DNA from: a bacterium
Lineage (GTDB): Bacteria > Chlamydiota > Chlamydiia > Chlamydiales > SM23-39
Direction: 5' to 3'
NCBI GenBank assembly: GCA_021809325.1
Contig: JAKBAE010000005.1
Coordinates: 1 to 37,061 of the forward strand
Length of the DNA: 37,061 nucleotides
Shown: in pieces, positions 31,148 to 37,061 of the stretch
How positions within the stretch are numbered: the first letter of the stretch is position 1
Layout of the letters: each line of letters opens with the position of its first letter
The notes under the pieces: model-generated
What the model was told of the DNA's origin: nothing
Databases searched by the model: none
The model's input: only the letters and a program-made list of their open reading frames with translations
Position numbers and translations under genes: made by a program

Positions 31148-32269
31148 CTAAATGCTCTGCTGGGGGGGCGGAGAGCCGCTGATTGCGGACAGCGTTTTTT
31201 CCCACTGCTCTTTTGGCCAGTTAGGAAGAAAGAGCAGTTTGCGGTTTTCTTGCAAGTGTTCAATCTTTTTCATCCCCGCAAAGAGAGCGCAAGCGGTTGG
31301 GGTTGAAGAGAGAAACTGAAGAGACTGGAGCACGGAAGACTCTTCTTTGGGAAGGCGATCAAAAACGCGCTGCGGCAAGCTCATGGCGTGAGACTGCATA
31401 AGAGGCGAAGAGACCATGAATGCAAGATGCATTTCCGCAAGAGTTTGAAGCACGGTTTTTGCTTCGGGCTCTTTGATCTGGTTTTTGATTTTCACGGCTT
31501 CGAGCATGACGAGGTTATAGGGCATCTGCACTGCGCGGAAATGATGGTTCACGCCTCCGGCTTCTTGGGCAGAAGCAAGGACCTTTGAGAGCTGCAAGGT
31601 TGTTTTCTGGCCTGGTTTTTGGCGAAGGCCGTTCCAAGTCGCGATCCCGTAGCGAGCGATCTTTCCCTCTTGGACTTTTTTTTCGAAAAGCCGGAATGCT
31701 GCTGTGAGGCGATGGTAGAATTCGGCCTCCTCAACTTCTTGCAGCTGCGTTTCGGGATTATGCAGATAGTAAAGATCAATGCACTCGACTCCAAGGTTGC
31801 GCAAGCTAAGCGAGATCTGCATCTCAAGGAACGCGGGAGAGATGCAGTGGCAACCGCCGACGATTTCACTAGAAGAGATGATTCCGGGATCGAGAAAGTG
31901 GGTGCGCAAATAGTCATCGAAGTGATCGGGAGAGCCTTCGCATGGGATATAGCCCCCTTTTGTCGCAATGACAATCTGGCCTCGTTTAACGCCGTTGCGC
32001 TCTAGTTCGCTGAGCACTTTTTGGATTACTTTTTCGCTCCGCATGCACCGGTAGTTGATCGCGGTATCGAAAAAATTGACCCCATTTTGAGCCGCCTTGA
32101 AAAGGCTTTGCTCATAGAGCTTATCGGTCATCTCATCGGCCCCTCCTAAATAAGTCCCAGCTCCAAGTGCCGAAATCTTAAGCCCGTCAAAGTCCCTTTG
32201 TTTATCGGGATGGACTTCCCTAGAGTGAAAATACTCAACCGTTAAACCGGGCGTCGCCGCATTTTCCAT
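31148..32269 (-). CDS. Aldo/keto reductase
   Basis: 373 residues, (beta/alpha)8 barrel oxidoreductase using NADPH to reduce carbonyl substrates. The catalytic tetrad is visible: Asp68 and Tyr73 in FFDTAINYR, Lys104 in ATKGG, His170 in LYYLHNP. The strand ISALGAGTYLGG is the usual family opening. Longer than the typical 320-340 residues because of an insert after Lys104 and a C-terminal tail. Substrate unknown. It is divergent from the MFS gene at 32329 and 57 bp upstream of the DASS carrier start on the same strand, so it may be co-transcribed with the carrier. No ribosome site is evident before the ATG. Confidence 0.9.
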   Translation of the reverse strand: MENAATPGLTVEYFHSREVHPDKQRDFDGLKISALGAGTYLGGADEMTDKLYEQSLFKAAQNGVNFFDTAINYRCMRSEKVIQKVLSELERNGVKRGQIVIATKGGYIPCEGSPDHFDDYLRTHFLDPGIISSSEIVGGCHCISPAFLEMQISLSLRNLGVECIDLYYLHNPETQLQEVEEAEFYHRLTAAFRLFEKKVQEGKIARYGIATWNGLRQKPGQKTTLQLSKVLASAQEAGGVNHHFRAVQMPYNLVMLEAVKIKNQIKEPEAKTVLQTLAEMHLAFMVSSPLMQSHAMSLPQRVFDRLPKEESSVLQSLQFLSSTPTACALFAGMKKIEHLQENRKLLFLPNWPKEQWEKTLSAISGSPPPQQSI

Positions 32270-32328
32270 AGTAGCAGTTGTAGCTAAAACGAAAATTGTT
32301 TTAAAAGACTTTGTTGAAGGAGATTCCT

Positions 32329-33516
32329 ATGCTGCGCAGAAATGTGCCGATGACCGTTTTCCTATTTCTCATCATGACCCTGCACGCAACAACGCTGGGC
32401 TGCCTTCAGTGGCCGCATGGCTATCTTTCGAGGGAGCTTGCCGCCCATCCCCTTTTCTATAAGTTCATATTCTATCTGACGGCCCTTTTCGTCTCTGTAA
32501 TGCACCAGCCGATCTCTCGAAAAATTGGGCTGAAGATGGAACTTGCAGGCGGTGTTTTGAGCAGCGCAGCTGGCATGCTGCTCTTCGTCGTCCACGCTAA
32601 AATATATGCAGCCGCATGGATCATGATTCTGTCGATGATCTTGCTCGGCATTGCCATGCTCTCGGTCGTCAACTGCCTGTTGACCTACGTCATCCTCGTC
32701 TTTACCAATAAAACCCTTCTCGGCATTATCATGCTTTTTGCTTTCGGCAACGCCGGGTTGATGCTGGCGCCTATGCTTTTGCGCTTTGGCGGCTATCTTC
32801 ATCTGACAACAGAGCTGATCTTTTTCATCATCAGCTTGCTTTTGATGTATGGGGCCGGCATCCTGATTTTGTTTGATGAGCCGAGCTATTCGCAAGATCC
32901 TTCTCTTCGCGCATATGCTTACTTGCGCAAGGAAATGCCGCTTCGTTTTCCCCTTTACATGCTTGCCGTGGCATTTTATGGACTCATCGAAAGCACTTTC
33001 AGCCTTTGGGGAGAGGGGCTTGTCGGACACACGATGACGGTTCTTTTAAGCAGGATCGGGGCTTCCTCGTTTTGGCTCTCGATGATCGCGGGCCAAGTCA
33101 TTATATTCTTTATGTTGAAGCGTTTCGATTCGAAAAAAATTTATCCGTTTCTATCTGCCGGAATCTTGGCTGCCTTGATTTGGCTTGCACTCACTCATTC
33201 TTTTACAGATTTTCTTGTGGGAATGGTCGTAGGCGGCTTGAGCTGCGCTACCATCTTTCCCATCACCCTCTTCTTTTTAACTAAAGAGATTACTTTTTAT
33301 TCTCCAAACGATCGGGACCGCTATCTTTACCTGATTGAAAATGGCGTTTCGTGGATGACGGCCGGCTATATGTTCGGCATCGGCTTGACCGATCTTGTCA
33401 CGGACTGGCTCGATCGATATTCCCACATCCCCTTTGCCATCGCGATTGCTTATCTCGCCGCATATGTGGGAATAGTCTTTTATCTCAATCAGACAAAACG
33501 GCAAGAAATTTCCTAG
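32329..33516 (+). CDS. MFS-like transporter of unknown substrate
   Basis: 395 residues. The ATG at 32329 is chosen because AAGGAG lies 6 nt upstream (32317-32322); a TTG further upstream is not needed. Twelve hydrophobic segments in two six-helix halves, with a central hydrophilic loop (about 190-205, [23 protein letters not shown]). Weak resemblance to the FucP-like gene at 845 ([24 protein letters not shown] corresponding to motif A), so MFS is likely, but no subfamily can be named. Its 3' end overlaps the convergent acyl-CoA synthetase/GNAT gene by 32 bp. Confidence 0.75.
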   Translation: MLRRNVPMTVFLFLIMTLHATTLGCLQWPHGYLSRELAAHPLFYKFIFYLTALFVSVMHQPISRKIGLKMELAGGVLSSAAGMLLFVVHAKIYAAAWIMILSMILLGIAMLSVVNCLLTYVILVFTNKTLLGIIMLFAFGNAGLMLAPMLLRFGGYLHLTTELIFFIISLLLMYGAGILILFDEPSYSQDPSLRAYAYLRKEMPLRFPLYMLAVAFYGLIESTFSLWGEGLVGHTMTVLLSRIGASSFWLSMIAGQVIIFFMLKRFDSKKIYPFLSAGILAALIWLALTHSFTDFLVGMVVGGLSCATIFPITLFFLTKEITFYSPNDRDRYLYLIENGVSWMTAGYMFGIGLTDLVTDWLDRYSHIPFAIAIAYLAAYVGIVFYLNQTKRQEIS

Positions 33517-36205
33517 CCATTACTAGTCCGTTCCCGTCTGGCTCCAAGGAAAAACCAAGCCTTTTACAAAGAGCCTGCATTTGATGGTTTTCAGCCAGCA
33601 TCGGAGCCGCAATCTCGTAGATTTTCTCTTCTTTGGCGACCTGCAGAAGCTTTTGCATCAATTTGGTGCCTACCCCTTTATTTTGCCACTGGTCTTTGAC
33701 GACAAGGCCAAAAGTAGCGCTTTGAGTAAGAGGGATCTTCGACACTCTTGCAGCCGCAAGGATCTCAGAGGATGGGTGGCGCTCTGCGATCAAGACGATC
33801 TCTCTATCGTAATCAATGAATGAGATTTTCGAGAGCCTGGCATGCGAGACCCTTTCATCGTAGCCGAGATCCTTCAGCCATCTCTGGCGCACAGTTTCTT
33901 TGGAGAGCTCTTGATGGAAGCGAAGAAGAAGCCGTTCATCGTCGGGGCGGATAGGACGGATTACAATCGTTTCGCCCTTAAGATCCCACTTTTCGACATA
34001 TTGCGTTGGATAAGGGCGGATCGCAGGTTTAGGCAGATCCTTTGTTTCCGGATCGTGCAGCACAATGCGGGCGTCGAGCGCAATGAGTGAATCCGCAGAG
34101 GCGAGAAGCGGATTGATATCAAACTCTTTGATCCAAGGCTGCTCGACGATCAGCCTGGAGAACTGGACGAGGATTTGCTCCAGATTCTTCAAATCGACGC
34201 TTTTTTTGCCCCGCACTCCTTGCAGCGCATGATAGATCTTTGTTTTTTCCATCAAGCGGCGCGCCAGCGTCGTTGTCAAGGGAGGGAGCGCCAAAGCGCT
34301 GTCCTTAAACACTTCGACAAGCTGCCCCCCGCATCCGAATAGAAGAACCGGCCCGAACTGTTCATCGATGGAGCTGCCCAAAATAAGCTCAAAGCCATCG
34401 AGCCGGATCATCGGCTGCACCGTCACGCCTTGAAAATGCTCTTGGCCTGCAATCTTGCTCACTGAGGCAAAAATCTCTTCAAAAGCCTCTTTTACAGTGC
34501 TCGAGCTATGAAGGTTCAGTTTCACCCCGCCTACATCCGTCTTGTGAGTAATTGTCTTGGAAAAGAGTTTTAAGACGACAGGAAACCCAAAGCGCTCGGC
34601 AAGAGCTGCTGCTTCATCAGGACTATGAGCTATCTCGGTGGGGACGGCGGGGATGGAGTAGGCTTCGAGAACTTTTTTCGATTCAACCTCATCGAGAAGA
34701 GTCCTGTTTTCGGCTCTAGCCTTTTGCAGCATCGCTTGCACGCGTCCGATGCGGATCGAACAGGCACTCTCATCTGCCATCAAAGGGCAGAGCTCCGGTA
34801 CTTCGTAAATGCTTTGCAGGTGCTTCTCATAATGCCACATCTGGGCAAAAGAGCGGCAAGCTTCGTCAGGAAACTCAAAGTTGGGAATTCCCGCACGCGT
34901 TAAAATCTCTTTTCCCGATCGGACCCGATCGGCTCCCATCCAGCTTGCCAAGAGCGGCTTTCCTTCCGTTTGGATCTTTGCGATCTCTTCCGCCGTCTCC
35001 GTCGGCTCCGTCATATCTTGAGGGGTCATGATGACTAAAACGCCTTCCGTATGTGGATCTTTCAAGGCAATTTCGACAGCCTTTGCATACGCCTGAGCTT
35101 TTGCATCGCCCAAAATGTCGATCGGGTTGCCGCGGCTCCAGTGAGGCGGCAAAAGAGCGTTGTATGCATCGAATGCCGCACGATCGATTTGCGACAGCTC
35201 GCCCCCGGTTGCAATCAATGCATCGGTAGCGATGACGCCGGGACCTCCTGCATTGGTGACAATCGCCAAATGGGGGCCCTTGGGCCTCGGCTGCTTCGAG
35301 AGGAGATCGGCCATGCTGAAGAGATCGGAGATCGTATCGACGCGCAAGACGCCCACTCTGGCAAAGGCTGCGCTTAAAACTTCATCGCTGCCGGCAAGAG
35401 ATCCTGTATGCGATGCGGCGGCCTTGGCCGACTCAGTACTCCTTCCGGCTTTGATCAGGATAATCGGTTTAGCAAGGGCGACCTCGCGGGCAGCGGAGAG
35501 AAAACGCCTTGCATCCCCGATGCTCTCCATATAGATCAGCATGCTCTCCGTCTCCGGATCGCTGCCGAAATAGTCGATCAAATCGCTCCAGTCCACATCG
35601 AGCATGGAGCCGATGGAGACAAAGGCCGAAAAGCCTACCTTTTCTCTTAGGCTCCAGTCCAATACGGCCGTACAGAGAGCTCCCGACTGTGAGATGAACG
35701 CGATCTTGCCCTTTAATGCCATGTCGGCTGCAAAGGTGGCGTTCAATCCCTTGGAAGGGCGCATCAAACCGAGGCAATTTGGACCGATAAGACGAATTTT
35801 GCCTTTTCTTGCTGCCGCAAGGATTTCTTGCTCTAGCTTTGCGCCCGGAGGTCCCATCTCCTTAAACCCGGCGGAAATGATGACCGCGCCGGGAATGGCC
35901 GCATCCGCGCACTCGGCAATAATCTGGACAACGGCTTTTGCTGGAGTCACAATGACAGCAAGATCAGGCTTTTCCGGAAGTGCGGACAGAGAAGGGTATG
36001 CCTTCACGCCCAAAACCGTAGCTCTCTTTGGGTTTACGGGGTAGATCGGCCCTTTAAACGATCCAATCAAGTTGGCCATGACGGTCCGGCCGACGCTCCC
36101 GGGATTTTCCGTTGCGCCAATAAGTGCGACAGATCGGGGTGAAAACAACTCTTCAAGCCCTTTTTCCATTCGATGGAAAAAGTTCAAGGAGGGATCGGAG
36201 GTCAT
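33485..36205 (-). CDS. Pat-like protein: ADP-forming acyl-CoA synthetase fused to GNAT acetyltransferase
   Basis: 906 residues. Order: CoA-binding domain (about 17-140, [19 protein letters not shown]), succinyl-CoA-ligase-like domains with [10 protein letters not shown] at His266, a subdomain ending in about 470, an ATP-grasp domain (about 490-705, [37 protein letters not shown]), and a C-terminal GNAT domain (about 745-906) with [18 protein letters not shown] for acetyl-CoA binding. This layout is that of Salmonella Pat/YfiQ, a lysine acetyltransferase that controls acetyl-CoA synthetase. Unlike what I recall of Pat, the catalytic phospho-His motif is kept, so acyl-CoA synthesis may also occur. 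ATG at 36205 lies 3 nt after the RDD gene stop, with AAGAG upstream, hence coupled translation. Confidence 0.9.
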   Translation of the reverse strand: MTSDPSLNFFHRMEKGLEELFSPRSVALIGATENPGSVGRTVMANLIGSFKGPIYPVNPKRATVLGVKAYPSLSALPEKPDLAVIVTPAKAVVQIIAECADAAIPGAVIISAGFKEMGPPGAKLEQEILAAARKGKIRLIGPNCLGLMRPSKGLNATFAADMALKGKIAFISQSGALCTAVLDWSLREKVGFSAFVSIGSMLDVDWSDLIDYFGSDPETESMLIYMESIGDARRFLSAAREVALAKPIILIKAGRSTESAKAAASHTGSLAGSDEVLSAAFARVGVLRVDTISDLFSMADLLSKQPRPKGPHLAIVTNAGGPGVIATDALIATGGELSQIDRAAFDAYNALLPPHWSRGNPIDILGDAKAQAYAKAVEIALKDPHTEGVLVIMTPQDMTEPTETAEEIAKIQTEGKPLLASWMGADRVRSGKEILTRAGIPNFEFPDEACRSFAQMWHYEKHLQSIYEVPELCPLMADESACSIRIGRVQAMLQKARAENRTLLDEVESKKVLEAYSIPAVPTEIAHSPDEAAALAERFGFPVVLKLFSKTITHKTDVGGVKLNLHSSSTVKEAFEEIFASVSKIAGQEHFQGVTVQPMIRLDGFELILGSSIDEQFGPVLLFGCGGQLVEVFKDSALALPPLTTTLARRLMEKTKIYHALQGVRGKKSVDLKNLEQILVQFSRLIVEQPWIKEFDINPLLASADSLIALDARIVLHDPETKDLPKPAIRPYPTQYVEKWDLKGETIVIRPIRPDDERLLLRFHQELSKETVRQRWLKDLGYDERVSHARLSKISFIDYDREIVLIAERHPSSEILAAARVSKIPLTQSATFGLVVKDQWQNKGVGTKLMQKLLQVAKEEKIYEIAAPMLAENHQMQALCKRLGFSLEPDGNGLVMARKFLAVLSD

Positions 36206-36208
36206 CTA

Positions 36209-36763
36209 CTATAAGCTCTTTTTCCAGTACGAATAGTAGATCAGACCGATGATTGCAAGAGCGAAGACGGAGTAAAAACGCCATTTGGGCATCGCCTCGT
36301 GTGAAACTGTGATCTTTTCCTGTAGATCCCAGCTTGTCACTCGAAGCATTCGGAGCCGATGGTAAGAAGCGAGCATGCAGAGGACATTGACAATGGGAAT
36401 CCCTAACCCCATTCCCCTCACCCAAACAGAAAAGCTTCTTCGGATTGCGCTTTCGAAATTAAGACGTTTTGATAAACCCTTCTTCAAATGAGTCTTGAGC
36501 AGCCATTTTCCGGGCGTTGTCCCCCAACTCCAAAGAAGAAGCGCTTCCAGAGGCACCCACGCAAAAAATTCCAAGGGAATCCAGTTCTCAAACGGGAGCG
36601 ACTTCACCGCCTTGGCTGCAAACCAGCTTAATAGAAAGAAAAAGAGCGCATAATCGAAAAGCCGCGCTACGCAGCGGACCCACGGATTGACCGTCTCGGG
36701 CTTCGGCTTCGGCGGCTCTCCCGTAATGATCTCTGAGGGATCAATGGCTTTCATATGAACCAT
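36209..36763 (-). CDS. RDD family membrane protein
   Basis: 184 residues. The RDD pattern begins with VRCVARLFDYALFF (R...A..D) and includes LLWSWGTTPGKWLL (T-P-GK of the domain) and RRSFSVWVRG. Three or four hydrophobic segments, with a C-terminal helix (YSVFALAIIGLIYYSYW) and a short Lys tail. RDD proteins are inner-membrane proteins, some linked to transport, most without known role. Starts at 36763 or at the ATG three codons later; neither has a clear ribosome site. It is first of a two-gene unit with the Pat-like gene. Confidence 0.82.
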   Translation of the reverse strand: MVHMKAIDPSEIITGEPPKPKPETVNPWVRCVARLFDYALFFFLLSWFAAKAVKSLPFENWIPLEFFAWVPLEALLLWSWGTTPGKWLLKTHLKKGLSKRLNFESAIRRSFSVWVRGMGLGIPIVNVLCMLASYHRLRMLRVTSWDLQEKITVSHEAMPKWRFYSVFALAIIGLIYYSYWKKSL

Positions 36764-36875
36764 TGTAGCTCTTCATGGAAAATTTGGCCAAAAACATCTC
36801 CAGGCTGCCCCCAAGAATGACAACAAATCTTATATAGGATAAAATTTTTGTCCCTTTTAATTTAGGGGGATTAAC

Positions 36876-36947
36876 ATGAGAATAAATCCAACAGGCACAC
36901 AACCTACGCATGAGCCTATCTCTGACTTCTTGACAAGATCTGCATGA
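36876..36947 (+). CDS. Possible 23-residue reading frame (leader or gene remnant)
   Basis: ATG at 36876 is preceded by a GGGGGA ribosome-like site 6 nt away and an AT-rich TATAGGAT box (36833-36840). The frame MRINPTGTQPTHEPISDF... stops after 23 codons. It could be the preserved 5' end of a longer gene lost from this spot, a short leader, or chance. Nothing else is seen from 36764 to 36997 except divergent upstream sequence of the RDD gene. Confidence 0.25.
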   Translation: MRINPTGTQPTHEPISDFLTRSA

Positions 36948-36997
36948 TTGGTTTTTTTGAACGTGCATAAAGTCTTTTTAGTCTTCAAAAAGGAACA

Positions 36998-37061
36998 GTG
37001 GAGTAGGGGTGGATCCCCACCCCCCTCATCAAACCGGACAGGCGGGTTTCCCGCATCCGGC
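36998..37061 (-). mobile_element. Group II intron, 3' end (domains V and VI), body outside window
   Basis: Read on the minus strand from the right edge: a domain V hairpin with lower stem GCCGGA/TCCGGT, upper stem GCGGG/CCCGC closed by AAA, and a 2-nt CT bulge; the AGC triad is cut by the window edge after GC. A short linker leads into a domain VI hairpin (GGGGTGG/CCACCCC, then GAG/CTC) with an unpaired A at 37004 as branch point. The intron ends ...CTCCAC, giving a 3' splice site at 36998/36997, seven nucleotides after and including the branch A, which is the canonical distance. The maturase gene and the 5' splice site must lie beyond 37061. Confidence 0.8.

Noticed and set aside
32362-33030. 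Minus-strand open frame of 222 codons opposite the MFS gene at 32329
   Set aside because: Very His/Gln/Asp-rich composition is the typical antisense image of a hydrophobic membrane protein.

Overview
The window reads as a chromosomal segment from an environmental member of the phylum Chlamydiota (a Parachlamydiales-type relative of amoebae). Evidence: the leuS-waaA gene pair in the order known from Chlamydia, a Cys-rich MOMP-like outer-membrane protein of the kind multiplied in Waddlia/Simkania relatives, a DASS 2-oxoglutarate/malate-type carrier, an NSS sodium symporter, and a 3557-residue giant protein of the DUF3638/DUF3645 kind. GC content looks near 50 percent by eye, high for the phylum; genus is not assigned.

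Layout. 1-2.1 kb: 3' part of a short-chain dehydrogenase, then a FucP/GluP-type sugar transporter. 2.17-2.37 kb: elongator and initiator Met tRNAs on the minus strand with a recognisable promoter. 2.49-5.8 kb: an MFS drug-type exporter converging on a RecQ-like helicase that carries a C-terminal ComF-like phosphoribosyltransferase domain. 5.86-7.07 kb: MOMP-like porin. 7.07-13.72 kb: a minus-strand run leuS > waaA > small Cys-rich protein > three-gene ABC-2 exporter, with overlaps or 1-nt gaps suggesting one transcription unit. 13.74-13.90 kb: a compound element of five hairpins arranged as one large dyad. 13.9-15.4 kb: NSS symporter.

15.4-16.3 kb is a non-coding island with an unidentified possible gene remnant, a perfect 32-bp palindrome and a 169-bp MITE-like element with ~75-bp inverted arms. 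These sit between three CTAG sites, followed by an AT-rich promoter with two direct repeats. It leads into the 10.7-kb gene (16321-26994). That product has ankyrin-like sequence, a possible cysteine-peptidase-like segment, and an SF2-like ATPase core matching eukaryotic DUF3638/DUF3645 proteins.

27-33.5 kb: a gene-debris scar built from pieces of two downstream genes, a DUF4143 AAA ATPase with an apparently leaderless promoter, a methyltransferase, a small two-helix membrane protein, the DASS carrier, an aldo/keto reductase and another MFS protein. 33.5-36.8 kb: a Pat-like acyl-CoA synthetase/GNAT fusion behind an RDD membrane protein. The right edge holds domains V and VI and the 3' splice site of a group II intron on the minus strand, whose body lies outside the window.

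Overall theme: nutrient and metabolite uptake (sugar, amino acid, dicarboxylate, MFS), envelope biogenesis (Kdo transfer, porin, ABC-2 exporter) and mobile-element scars, as expected of an intracellular bacterium. The most unusual locus is the giant gene and its repeat-laden upstream region. All calls are from reading the sequence; no database search was possible.
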